Assembly (NCBI GenBank): GCA_016794585.1
Contig: JAEUJM010000026.1
Coordinates: 65,444-129,443, forward strand
Origin: Acidimicrobiales bacterium
GTDB taxonomy: Bacteria > Actinomycetota > Acidimicrobiia > Acidimicrobiales > DATDAH01
DNA length: 64,000 bases
Direction: 5' to 3'
Shown: positions 7,076 to 14,681 of the stretch, piece after piece
Numbering within the stretch: position 1 is the first letter of the stretch
Layout of the letters: each line of letters starts with the position of its first letter
Position numbers and translations under genes: made by a program
Notes under the pieces: model-generated
What the model saw: only the letters and a program-made list of their open reading frames with translations
The model's database searches: none
Told to the model about the DNA's origin: nothing

Positions 7076-8542
7076 TTGGCCCAGTACGAGAACCGGGGCG
7101 AGCTGTTCATCGGGGGTGCCTGGGAGGCGCCGGCGGACGGGGGCACCGTCGAGGTGATCTCGCCCGTCAGCGAGCAGCCCATCGCCACGGTGGCCACCGC
7201 CGGGCCCGCCGACGTCGACAAGGCCGTCGCCGCCGCCCGGGCCGCGTTCGACGAGGGCCCGTGGCCCCGGCTCGACCCCGCCGAGCGCATCGACGCCGTC
7301 CGCCGCCTCGCCGACCTCTACGCCCCCCGCCGCAAGGAGCTGGCCCAGCTCATCACCGACGAGATGGGCGCCCCGATCTCGTTCTCGAAGTTCGCCCAGG
7401 CGACCCTGCCGTGGACGATGCTCGGCGCCTTCGCCGCCATCGGCGACGCCTACGCCTGGGAGGAGCGCCGCCCCGGCTACTTCGGCGACGAGGTCGTCCT
7501 GCGCAAGGAGCCCGCCGGCGTGGCCGCCGCCATCGTCCCGTGGAACATGCCGCAGTTCCTGATCGTCGGGAAGCTGGCGCCGGCGCTCATCGCCGGCTGC
7601 CCGATCATCATCAAGCCGGCGCCCGAGACGCCGCTCGACGCCCTCGTCCTCGCCGAGCTGGTCGAGCAGCTCGACCTGCCGCCGGGCGTGGTCAGCGTCT
7701 TGCCCGGCGGGCGCGACACCGGCGCCGCCCTGGTCGAGCACCCCGGCGTGGACAAGGTGGCCTTCACCGGCTCGACCGCCGCCGGCCGCCAGGTCGCCGC
7801 CGCCTGCGGTGCCGCCCTCAAGCGGGTGAGCCTCGAGTTGGGCGGCAAGTCCGCCGCCATCGTCCTCGACGACGCCGACCCGGCGATGGTCGCCCAGGGC
7901 GTGAAGGTCGCCGGCCTCATGAACAGCGGCCAGGCCTGCGTCGCCCAGACCCGGGTGCTCGTGCCCGCCGCCCGCGCCGCCGAGCACGTCGACGCCCTCG
8001 CCGCCATGGTGGAGGATCTGGTGCTGGGCGACCCCAACGACCCGGCGACCGAGATCGGCCCCCTCGTCGCCGAGCGCCAGCAGGCTCGGGTGCGGGGCTA
8101 CGTCGAGTCGGGCGTCACCGAGGGCGCCCGCCTGGTGGTGGGCGGCGCCGCCCGCCCGGCCGGCCTCGACCAGGGCTGGTTCGTGGCGCCGACGCTCTTC
8201 GCCGACGTCGACAACGCCATGACCATCGCCCGCGAGGAGATCTTCGGGCCCGTGCTGTCGGTCATCCCCTACGAGGGCGACGCCGACGCGCTGCGCATCG
8301 CCAACGACTCGGACTACGGCCTGTCCGGCTCGGTCTGGACCGCCGACGAGGAGCGCGGCCTGGCCGTCGCCGCCGGCGTGCGCACCGGCTCGTTCGGCGT
8401 GAACCAGCCCTACTCGATGGACCCGGCGGCGCCCTTCGGCGGCGTGAAGGCCAGCGGCCTCGGCCGTGAGCTCGGCCCCGAGGGCCTCGAGGGCTACCTC
8501 GACGTCAAGGCCATCTCCGTCCAGCGAGCCCCCGCCGGCTGA
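7076..8542 (+). CDS. NAD(P)-dependent aldehyde dehydrogenase
   Basis: This 488-aa protein is a full-length ALDH-superfamily enzyme oxidising an aldehyde to a carboxylate. The oxyanion Asn is in VPWNMPQF, the NAD-binding segment includes KPAPETPLDA and FTGSTAAGR, the general base Glu is in VSLELGGKSA, and the catalytic Cys is in NSGQACVAQTR. The C-terminal PFGGVKASGLGRELG and oligomerisation tail are present. I choose the rare TTG start at 7076 because GGAGGGG lies 6 nt upstream; the frame is open further up but that part is promoter sequence. It is divergent from the CMD/hydroxyacid dehydrogenase operon and convergent with the LuxR gene. Substrate unknown. Confidence 0.93.
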   Translation: MAQYENRGELFIGGAWEAPADGGTVEVISPVSEQPIATVATAGPADVDKAVAAARAAFDEGPWPRLDPAERIDAVRRLADLYAPRRKELAQLITDEMGAPISFSKFAQATLPWTMLGAFAAIGDAYAWEERRPGYFGDEVVLRKEPAGVAAAIVPWNMPQFLIVGKLAPALIAGCPIIIKPAPETPLDALVLAELVEQLDLPPGVVSVLPGGRDTGAALVEHPGVDKVAFTGSTAAGRQVAAACGAALKRVSLELGGKSAAIVLDDADPAMVAQGVKVAGLMNSGQACVAQTRVLVPAARAAEHVDALAAMVEDLVLGDPNDPATEIGPLVAERQQARVRGYVESGVTEGARLVVGGAARPAGLDQGWFVAPTLFADVDNAMTIAREEIFGPVLSVIPYEGDADALRIANDSDYGLSGSVWTADEERGLAVAAGVRTGSFGVNQPYSMDPAAPFGGVKASGLGRELGPEGLEGYLDVKAISVQRAPAG

Positions 8543-8596
8543 TCATGGTGTGAGGCGGCGGCGCCACCGTCCGCGCTCGTCCCGCTCGGGCTCACG

Positions 8597-8645
8597 GAAC
8601 TCGAGGCAAGAGCCGCCGGAATCCGGGGGGCATTGCCTCGAGTTC
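8597..8645. terminator. Long hairpin, CGAGGCAA family, between convergent genes
   Basis: Perfect 13-bp arms GAACTCGAGGCAA (8597-8609) and its complement (8633-8645) enclose a 23-nt loop with an inner CCGG-AAT-CCGG stem. It lies in the 248-bp gap between the convergent ALDH and LuxR genes, otherwise featureless. A second element with the same CGAGGCAA core is at 12320-12358. No U-tract follows, so a repeated palindrome doubling as terminator is likely. Confidence 0.6.
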
Positions 8646-8790
8646 GGCGTCGCCGACGGCCCGGGCCACGGAGCGTGGCCTCGCTTTCGCCGGCGTGGCG
8701 CCGAGGGGGGACGGATGACGGCTGCGCCCGGGGCCGGGCACCGGGACCACGGGTGCCACGCGCCGAGGTGGAGTCGCCGCCGGCCGCCGC

Positions 8791-9834
8791 TCAGGTGAGG
8801 TTGCCGACGAGCTCGCGCCGGCTGCGCACGCCGACCTTGGCGAACACCGACTTCAGGTGGTCCTGCACGGTGTTGGGCGAGATGAACAGGCGGGCGGCGA
8901 TGTCGTCTGTCGATCGACCGTCGAGCACCTCGAGCGCGACGTCCTGCTCGCGGGGCGACAGCCCGTAGGCGGCGAGCAGCAGCCGGCGCATCTCGCCGGG
9001 GGTGGCGGTCTCGATTGTCACCGCCACCCGGTCGTCCTCGTCAGCGCCGGCGAAGGCCAGCGGCGACGCCCGCAGCACCACCCAGCCGCCGCGGTCGTCC
9101 CGGAGCCGGACGTGCGCGTCGGGCGCGCCGTGCATGGCCGCCGAGGCCACGGTGCGCAGGGCCACCGAGACGCCCTGGGTCTCACCGAGGGCGTCCGCCC
9201 AGTCCTGCGCCGCCGCGGTGGCCGCCTGCACGCGGCCCCGGCCGTCGACGAGGATCACCGCCGGCGGCCGGGCCTCGTCCGAGCGTTCGCCGGGGCGCCG
9301 CAGCGCGGCTCGGGTGGCGGTGGCGATCACCGAGGAGGTCTCGGCGAGGAAGCGGATCTCGCGGTCCTCGAAGTCGTCGCTGCCCGGGGACCGCAGCAGG
9401 CCGGCGACGCCCCAGCAGACGCCGTCGGTGGTGAACGCCACGCGTGCCTCGTGGGCCAGGCCGAGCGGTCGGTACACCTCGTGCAGGCGCTGGCTCGCCG
9501 CCACCTGGCGATGGGGCAGGTCCGACAGGCGGGCCGCGGGGACGGGACCCCGGGCCAGGCTGGCGAACGAGTTCCCGTCGTTGCCGTGGTACTCGAGCTC
9601 GACGAACCGGGCCTCCTGCTCGGGGGACGGGGTGAAGGCGACGGTGAGCGACCCGGTGAGCATCATCGTCTCCGGGTCGACCGTCGCCCAGCAGGTGGCG
9701 TCGGACGGGACGACCCGGGACACAATGTCGATCGCCGCGGCGTGGACCTCGTCGACGGGGAGGCCCGCCTCGACGAGGGCGCCGAGGTCCCGGGTCGCCG
9801 CGTCGGCGCGCAGCTCGCTCCACATGCGCCCCAT
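8791..9834 (-). CDS. LuxR-family transcriptional regulator
   Basis: This 347-aa regulator has a sensory N-terminal half of GAF/PAS-like composition (residues about 20-270) and a C-terminal LuxR helix-turn-helix: LSPREQDVALEVLDGRSTDD, IAARLFISPNTVQDHLKSVF. No receiver-domain phosphorylation pattern is seen at the N-terminus, so it is probably a ligand-sensing single-component regulator. ATG 9834 gives 347 aa; a second in-frame ATG is at 9825, and neither has a convincing ribosome binding site. It diverges from a cupin gene across a 156-bp gap that holds a perfect palindrome (9861-9878), a likely LuxR operator controlling both genes. Confidence 0.88.
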   Translation of the reverse strand: MGRMWSELRADAATRDLGALVEAGLPVDEVHAAAIDIVSRVVPSDATCWATVDPETMMLTGSLTVAFTPSPEQEARFVELEYHGNDGNSFASLARGPVPAARLSDLPHRQVAASQRLHEVYRPLGLAHEARVAFTTDGVCWGVAGLLRSPGSDDFEDREIRFLAETSSVIATATRAALRRPGERSDEARPPAVILVDGRGRVQAATAAAQDWADALGETQGVSVALRTVASAAMHGAPDAHVRLRDDRGGWVVLRASPLAFAGADEDDRVAVTIETATPGEMRRLLLAAYGLSPREQDVALEVLDGRSTDDIAARLFISPNTVQDHLKSVFAKVGVRSRRELVGNLT

Positions 9835-9860
9835 TGTCGTCGCCGCCGGCGAGCGGCGAC

Positions 9861-9878
9861 ATCCCAGGTTCCTGGGAT
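9861..9878. promoter_or_regulatory. Perfect palindrome, probable LuxR operator
   Basis: ATCCCAGGTTCCTGGGAT has 8-bp arms around TT and lies 27 bp upstream of the LuxR start and about 110 bp upstream of the divergent cupin start. LuxR-type regulators bind such symmetric sites as dimers; which gene it serves is inferred from position. Confidence 0.5.
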
Positions 9879-9990
9879 TCGGGTCGTTGCGGGAACCCTC
9901 GGTGCCCGGGATGTTCACCGCCGGCGGCGATTCGTACGGTCCGGGAGACGACCACCGTGGCCGTCGAACGACCACCCCGAGGAGCACGAC

Positions 9991-10455
9991 ATGGCCCACC
10001 ACATCCGACACACCGACCCCGGCGAAGGCGCCCGCCTGAACACCATCGACAGCGTCGCCACCGTGAAGGTCACCGCCGACGACACCGACGGTGAGTACGA
10101 GCTGTTCGAGATCGACGCCCCGATGGGCAGCGGCATCCCGCCCCACCGCCACGACTGGCCCGAGGCCTACTACGTGCTGTCCGGCGCCCTCGCCGTGCAG
10201 GTGGGCGCCCGACAGATCGAGCTCGCGCCCGGCGGCACGGTGACGGTGCCGCCGAACGCGGCCCACACGTTCACCGTCAGCGCGCCGGGCACGACCTTCC
10301 TGGCGTTCAGCCTGACCGCCGCGAGCGGCCACCTGTTCGCCGACCTCGACCGGACCGTCCCCACGGACCGCCCCATGGAGGAGATCATCCCCCTGGTGAT
10401 GGAGGTGGCGGCCCGCAACGGCGTCGAGTTCGTCGGGGCGCCGCAGCCCGCCTGA
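9991..10455 (+). CDS. Cupin-domain protein
   Basis: This 154-aa single-domain cupin shows both family motifs: motif 1 as GIPPHRHDWPEAYYVLSG (His, His and Glu metal ligands) and motif 2 as PGGTVTVPPNAAHTF (fourth His). It is a small beta-barrel metalloprotein; possible roles include dioxygenase, isomerase or ligand sensor, and none can be fixed from sequence. ATG 9991 is preceded by GAGGAGCACGAC. LuxR plus cupin divergent pairs are common in actinobacteria, which makes the LuxR protein its probable regulator. Confidence 0.85.
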   Translation: MAHHIRHTDPGEGARLNTIDSVATVKVTADDTDGEYELFEIDAPMGSGIPPHRHDWPEAYYVLSGALAVQVGARQIELAPGGTVTVPPNAAHTFTVSAPGTTFLAFSLTAASGHLFADLDRTVPTDRPMEEIIPLVMEVAARNGVEFVGAPQPA

Positions 10456-10481
10456 CCGTTCCCCCCTCCCCCTCCGACCCG

Positions 10482-10690
10482 GTGTCGGCCTCGCGGCCGG
10501 CAACGGGTCGGAGCGCGCCGGCGTCGGGGCGCCGGCCCCGTCGACCATCGACTTGGGGCCGTGCGACTCGGGCTTCCGGGAGTGCCGCACGGTCACCGTC
10601 CCGCTCGACCCTCGGACCCCGGGGGCGCCACCATCGACGTGGCGATCACCCGCATCCCCGCCGCGAACCAGCATCGGGCCAACTCCCAGT
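10482..10690 (+). pseudogene. Remnant of a TAP-like alpha/beta hydrolase N-terminus, frameshifted
   Basis: Reading one frame gives APSTIDLGPCDSGFRECRTV then TVPLDPRTPG, the typical N-terminal block of exported tripeptidyl-aminopeptidase-like hydrolases (family pattern: C..GFECatv.VPLDy..PgGaTIdlav.R.pA). At the run CCCCGGGGG the reading must slip by one missing G, after which GGATIDVAITRIPAANQ continues in the next frame. Similarity stops at about 10680 and no catalytic domain follows; the KshB-like gene begins at 10741. The fragment has no recognisable start or signal peptide. I read it as a decayed and truncated gene. The frameshift could be a base-calling error, but the truncation could not. 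Confidence 0.6.
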
Positions 10691-10713
10691 TGGCGAGAAT
10701 GATGATCCGTACT

Positions 10714-10734
10714 GTGGAGAATCCGATTATCATC
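10714..10734. promoter_or_regulatory. Candidate operator of the 9-3-9 TGAGAA family over the reductase promoter
   Basis: GTGGAGAAT-CCG-ATTATCATC matches the site at 50912-50932 in 7 of 9 positions in each half, with the same 3-bp centre. It covers the probable -10 TATCAT (10728-10733), which lies 7 nt before the ATG at 10741, so the message would be leaderless and blocked by a bound repressor. Confidence 0.45.
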
Positions 10735-10740
10735 GGGCCG

Positions 10741-11841
10741 ATGGCTGTCCGGGACCACGGGTTCCACGCCCTGCGCCTCGCCCGGGTGGTCGCCGAGACC
10801 GCCGACGCCGCCACGTTCGTGCTCGACGTCCCCGCCGACCTGGCCGACGCCTTCGCCTACCGGGCGGGGCAGTTCTGCACGTTCCGGGTGCCGGTGGACG
10901 ATACGCCGCTGCTGCGGTGCTACTCGATGTCGTCGGCGCCGGGCGTCGACGCCGAGCTCGCCGTGACCGTCAAGCGGGTGCCGGGCGGGCGGGTGTCGAA
11001 CTGGATGATCGACCGGCTCGCCGCCGGCGACGAGGTCGAGGTCACCCTGCCCGCCGGTGTGTTCTGCCTGACCGACGACGCCGACGACGCCGCGGCGGGG
11101 GAGCGCCCGCTCGTCGCCTTCGCCGGCGGCAGCGGCATCACCCCGGTGTTCTCGCTGATCAAGGTGGCGCTGGCCACCACGTCCCGGCAGGTGCGCCTGC
11201 TCTACGCCAACCGGGACGCCGGCTCGGTGATCTTCCGCTCGGCGCTGGACGAGCTGGCCGCCGCCCACCCCGACCGGCTCACCGTCGCCTTCCACCACGA
11301 CGACGAGTCGGGCTACCTCGACGAGGCCGCCATCCGGGTTTTCGCCGCCGGCGCCCTCGACGGCGACCACTACGTCTGCGGCCCCACGCCGTTCATGGAC
11401 CTGGTCGAGCGGGTGCTGCTGGCCGACGGCGTCGACGCCGACCGCTTCCACATCGAGCGCTTCACCCCGAGCGGCGACCCCGTCACCCCGAGCGCGAGCC
11501 CGAGCCCGAGCGCCGGCACCGACGACGAAGCCAGCGAAGGCAACGCCGACAACAAGAGCGCCGGCATCACCGTCACCATCGAGCTCGACGGCCGCACCGA
11601 GACCACCGCCCACCACCCCGGCACGACGCTGCTCCAGACCGCCCGCCAGGTGGGGCTGTCGGCGCCGTCGTCGTGCGAGGCGGGCAGCTGCGCCACCTGC
11701 ATGGGGCGGCTGGTCGAGGGGGCGGTCGAGATGTTCGTGAACAACGCCCTGACCGACGACGAGGTGGCCGAGGGGTGGGTGCTCACCTGCCAGTCGGTGC
11801 CCACCACGCCCACCGTCCACGTCGTCTACGGCTTCGAGTAG
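10741..11841 (+). CDS. Ferredoxin-NAD(P)H reductase of an oxygenase system (KshB/PaaE-like)
   Basis: This 366-aa flavoprotein has three domains: an FAD-binding barrel with LLRCYSMSSAPG (FAD phosphate motif RxYS), an NAD(P)-binding domain with FAGGSGITPVFSLIKV and YVCGPTPFMD, and a C-terminal plant-type [2Fe-2S] ferredoxin with CEAGSCATCMG and a fourth Cys in VLTCQ. A Ser/Pro-rich linker (around residues 245-275) joins the reductase and ferredoxin. Such proteins feed electrons to Rieske oxygenases such as 3-ketosteroid 9-alpha-hydroxylase. ATG 10741 seems leaderless. It is followed closely by a SnoaL-like gene and two acyl-CoA dehydrogenases in the same direction. Its oxygenase partner is not fixed by sequence; the Rieske gene at 69-1352 is a candidate. 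Confidence 0.9.
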   Translation: MAVRDHGFHALRLARVVAETADAATFVLDVPADLADAFAYRAGQFCTFRVPVDDTPLLRCYSMSSAPGVDAELAVTVKRVPGGRVSNWMIDRLAAGDEVEVTLPAGVFCLTDDADDAAAGERPLVAFAGGSGITPVFSLIKVALATTSRQVRLLYANRDAGSVIFRSALDELAAAHPDRLTVAFHHDDESGYLDEAAIRVFAAGALDGDHYVCGPTPFMDLVERVLLADGVDADRFHIERFTPSGDPVTPSASPSPSAGTDDEASEGNADNKSAGITVTIELDGRTETTAHHPGTTLLQTARQVGLSAPSSCEAGSCATCMGRLVEGAVEMFVNNALTDDEVAEGWVLTCQSVPTTPTVHVVYGFE

Positions 11842-11863
11842 CCCCGACCGAGGAGGACCCGAC

Positions 11864-12298
11864 GTGCCCGCCCCCATCGAGGACGTCATCGAGATCGAGC
11901 AGCTCCTGGCCCGCTACGCCGTGGCCATGACCAAGGACGACGTCGAGGCGGTGGTCGAGGTCTTCACCCCCGACGGCACCTACTCGGCCTTCGGCGACAC
12001 CTACGCCCTGGCCGACTTCCCCACGCTGGTGGCGGCGGCGCCCAAGGGCCTGTTCATGACGGGGACGCCGGCGCTCGAGCTCGACGGCGACGCCGGCCGG
12101 GGCGAGCAGCCCCTGTGCTTCGTCGACCAGACGAACCACGCCATGCGCATCGGCTGGTACACCGACACCTACCGGCGGACGGACCAGGGCTGGCGCCTCG
12201 CCACCCGGTCCATGACCTTCCTGCGCCGCAGCGGCGAGCGGGACTCGGGCCGCGCCCACGACCCAACCCGCCCCCAACCGTCCAGCGAGGGCGAGTGA
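11864..12298 (+). CDS. SnoaL/NTF2-like fold protein
   Basis: This 144-aa protein has the nuclear-transport-factor-2/SnoaL-like layout: EIEQLLARYAVAMTKDD at the N-terminus, VVEVFTPDGTYSAFGDTY in the first strand pair, then a buried sheet ending GWYTDTYRRTDQGWRLATRS. Family members include steroid isomerases, dehydratases, small oxygenase subunits and polyketide cyclases. The GTG at 11864 follows GAGGAGGACCCGAC and lies 22 nt after the reductase stop, so it is cotranscribed. The polar, low-complexity C-terminal tail after about residue 125 is probably disordered. Confidence 0.82.
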   Translation: MPAPIEDVIEIEQLLARYAVAMTKDDVEAVVEVFTPDGTYSAFGDTYALADFPTLVAAAPKGLFMTGTPALELDGDAGRGEQPLCFVDQTNHAMRIGWYTDTYRRTDQGWRLATRSMTFLRRSGERDSGRAHDPTRPQPSSEGE

Positions 12299-12319
12299 TG
12301 CGCGGCGCCGAGCCGTTCT

Positions 12320-12358
12320 CGAGGCAATACCGCGCGCAGAGCGCGCGCCATTGCCTCG
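12320..12358. repeat. Hairpin, second copy of the CGAGGCAA family
   Basis: Outer arms CGAGGCAAT (12320-12328) and ATTGCCTCG (12350-12358) enclose an inner CGCGCGC-AGA-GCGCGCG stem. It lies in the 112-bp gap between the SnoaL-like and acyl-CoA dehydrogenase genes of the same direction, so it may attenuate rather than end transcription. Confidence 0.6.
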
Positions 12359-12410
12359 ACGTCGGGGTCTGGCCGCGCCGTCCCGCTCGGGTGGCACGAG
12401 GTGGGCAGTC

Positions 12411-13541
12411 ATGAACCTGGACGAGTTCCGGGTCGAGCTCGACGCCTGGCTCGACGAGCACGACGCCGAGCTACGGGCCGAGCACGAGGGCGTCGGCACC
12501 CTCGAGCAGCAGATGGCCCACCTGTCCCAGGTGAAGCGCCTCGCCTACGACGCCGGCTGGATGCGCTGGGGCTGGCCCGAGCGGGTGGGCGGGCTGGGCG
12601 GGTCGCCGCTGCTGCGGGGCTACCTGGGCGAGGCCCTGACCACCCGGGACCTCGTCGAGCCGGGCATCTACTCGATGACCGAGGTGCTGGCGCCGACGAT
12701 GATCGACTACGCCCGCCCCGACCTGGCCGCCGAGATGGTGCCGCGGCTGCTGCGGGGGGACGAGACGTGGTGCCAGGGCTTCTCCGAGCCGGGGACGGGC
12801 AGCAACCTGGGGTCGCTGATGTGCCGGGCCGTCGAGGTCGACGGCGCCTGGCGGGTGAACGGCCAGAAGGTGTGGACGTCGCTGGCCCAGTTCGCCCAGC
12901 GGTGCGTGCTGCTGACCCGCACGGGCACGCCGGAGTCCGCCCACCGGGGCATCACCGCGATGTTCGTGGACATGGACACGCCCGGCATCACCGTGCGCCC
13001 GCTGCGGACGATGCACGGCGTCGAGGAGTTCTCCGAGGTCTTCTTCGACGACGTGGTCGTCCCCCTCGACCGCACCCTCGGCGACGTCGGCCAGGGCTGG
13101 GCGGTGGCCATGGACCTGCTGCCCTACGAGCGCAGTACCGCCCTCTGGCACCGGGGCGCCTACCTGCACCGCCGCCTCAGCCAGCTCATCGAGCAGGCCC
13201 CCGAGGGCGCCCTCGACCCTGCCGCCGTCGGCGAGGTCTTCTGCCAGCTGTTCGCCTTCCGGTCCCGCTCGCTCGCCACCCAGCACCGCCTCGACGCCGG
13301 CGAGACCCTCGGCGCCGAGACCTCGATCGACAAGGTGCTGCTCGCCACCGTCGAGCAGGCCGTGTTCGACCTCGCCCTCGACGCCATCCCCGACGAGCTC
13401 GTCCTCGGCGACACCGGCACGGGCCCCCGTTGGCGCTCCGAGTTCCTGTACTCGCGGGCGGCGACGATCTACGGCGGCAGCGCCGAGATCCAGCGCAACA
13501 TCATCGCGAGGCGCCTGCTCGACCTGGGGGCCGACCGATGA
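12411..13541 (+). CDS. Acyl-CoA dehydrogenase family protein (first of a pair)
   Basis: This 376-aa FAD enzyme oxidises an acyl-CoA to the enoyl-CoA. Visible family motifs are GFSEPGTGSNLGSLMCRAV and WRVNGQKVWTS in the middle beta domain, the GVEEFSEVFFDDVVVP strand, and IYGGSAEIQRNIIARRLL at the C-terminus, which binds FAD of the partner. ATG 12411 is preceded by GAGGTGGGC. Its stop overlaps the start of a second, divergent-sequence acyl-CoA dehydrogenase gene as ATGA. Such adjacent unequal genes encode alpha2-beta2 dehydrogenases in actinobacterial steroid catabolism (FadE26/27 and FadE28/29 types), so a heteromer acting on a bulky CoA ester is probable. Confidence 0.92.
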   Translation: MNLDEFRVELDAWLDEHDAELRAEHEGVGTLEQQMAHLSQVKRLAYDAGWMRWGWPERVGGLGGSPLLRGYLGEALTTRDLVEPGIYSMTEVLAPTMIDYARPDLAAEMVPRLLRGDETWCQGFSEPGTGSNLGSLMCRAVEVDGAWRVNGQKVWTSLAQFAQRCVLLTRTGTPESAHRGITAMFVDMDTPGITVRPLRTMHGVEEFSEVFFDDVVVPLDRTLGDVGQGWAVAMDLLPYERSTALWHRGAYLHRRLSQLIEQAPEGALDPAAVGEVFCQLFAFRSRSLATQHRLDAGETLGAETSIDKVLLATVEQAVFDLALDAIPDELVLGDTGTGPRWRSEFLYSRAATIYGGSAEIQRNIIARRLLDLGADR

Positions 13542-14518
13542 CCGGCGACCGCATCGAAGGCGAGGACCTCGAGCTGTTCGAGCGCAGCCTGGCCCACGCC
13601 GCCGAGTCGGCGACCGGCCCGGAGCTCGACGCCGCCCTCGACGACCTCGGCTGGCTCGACGCCCTCGCGCTCGACCCCCAGGCCGCCATCGCCACGCTCT
13701 TCGCCGTCCAGGGCGCCACCAACTCGACCTCGTCGGCCCTCGACGCCGTCCTGGCCTCCTCGATCTTCACCCACGAGTGGGTCACCAGCGTCGCCAGGGC
13801 CCCGTCGGTGATCCTCCCCGGGCTCGGCACCGGCGCCGACGCCGTACCGGGGACGTTCGACGGTGAGCGGGTCGAGGTCGCCGGCCTCGCCACCGCCGCC
13901 ATCCAGCGCTCGACGCTGGCCCTGGTGGCGACGGGCCCCGGCGCCGTCGCCACGGTGCGGGTCGCCGACCTCACCGTCGAGCCCATCGCCGGCATGGATC
14001 CCGCCCTGGGCCTGTCCCGCGTGTCCGGCACCGTCGTGCCGGCGGCGGCGCCGGTGGACGCCGACTGGGAGGCCGCCGTCGCCCTCGGCCGCATGGCCCT
14101 GAGCGCCGAGATGATCGGCGCCTGCCGCACGATGCTCGAGCTGGCCCGCACCCACGCCCTCGAGCGCCTCCAGTTCGGCGTGCCCATCAGCTCGTTCCAG
14201 GCCGTCCGCCACCGCCTCGCCGAGGCCCTGGTCGCCATCGAGGCCGCCGCCGCCAGCTGCGACGGCGCCTGGGCCGACGCCACCCCCTTCACCGCCATGG
14301 TCGCCAAGGCCACCGCCGGCCGCACCACCCGCACCGTGGCCCGCCACTGCCAACAAGTCCTCGCCGGCGTCGGTTTCACCGCCGAACACGACTTCCACCA
14401 CCACCTGAAGCGGGCACTCGTCCGCGATCAACAGCTCGCTGGCGCTCCGGTCCTTGCCCACGCGATCGGAGCGGTACTTCTTGTTGTTGGGGAGTCGCAG
14501 GGTCTACAGCCGTTGTGA
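13538..14518 (+). CDS. Acyl-CoA dehydrogenase family protein (second of a pair); 3' end of foreign codon use
   Basis: This 326-aa protein is the smaller, more divergent partner: RLQFGVPISSFQAVRHRLAE in the helical domain and AGVGFTAEHDFHHHLKRAL near the C-terminus, where related partners read TWE. The N-terminal half is weakly conserved, as usual in this subtype. ATG 13538 overlaps the preceding stop. The last 40-45 codons are odd: from about 14380 GC-ending codons give way to CAA, GCT, GGA, GTA, CTT, GTT and CTA. The protein still ends plausibly (ESQGLQPL), but the switch coincides with the edge of the lower-GC restriction island, suggesting that the insertion replaced the 3' end of the gene. 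Confidence 0.85.
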   Translation: MTGDRIEGEDLELFERSLAHAAESATGPELDAALDDLGWLDALALDPQAAIATLFAVQGATNSTSSALDAVLASSIFTHEWVTSVARAPSVILPGLGTGADAVPGTFDGERVEVAGLATAAIQRSTLALVATGPGAVATVRVADLTVEPIAGMDPALGLSRVSGTVVPAAAPVDADWEAAVALGRMALSAEMIGACRTMLELARTHALERLQFGVPISSFQAVRHRLAEALVAIEAAAASCDGAWADATPFTAMVAKATAGRTTRTVARHCQQVLAGVGFTAEHDFHHHLKRALVRDQQLAGAPVLAHAIGAVLLVVGESQGLQPL

Positions 14519-14681
14519 GCAGGCGGCGATCGATACCGCCTTCTCGACCGATCGACTTGCGACCGAACTGCGATACTCGGACTCGGGCGGACTCGTGTCA
14601 GCCTCGACGGTTCAGCGTGAAGTGGCCGTGGGCTCCAGGAGGTCGACGGCCGCATGCCCGGAAGGAGATGTTCCGTCGCTA
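14519..14681. other. Gap at the left edge of the defence island
   Basis: 163 bp between the convergent acyl-CoA dehydrogenase and hsdR genes. GC content is lower than in the flanking chromosome. I see no tRNA, no attachment repeat matching the other edge near 28680, and no clear terminator hairpin. It probably holds the junction of the acquired segment. Confidence 0.4.

Noticed and set aside
14519-14681. tRNA gene or attachment site at the island edge
   Set aside because: No cloverleaf, CCA end or repeat shared with the right edge near 28680 could be read.
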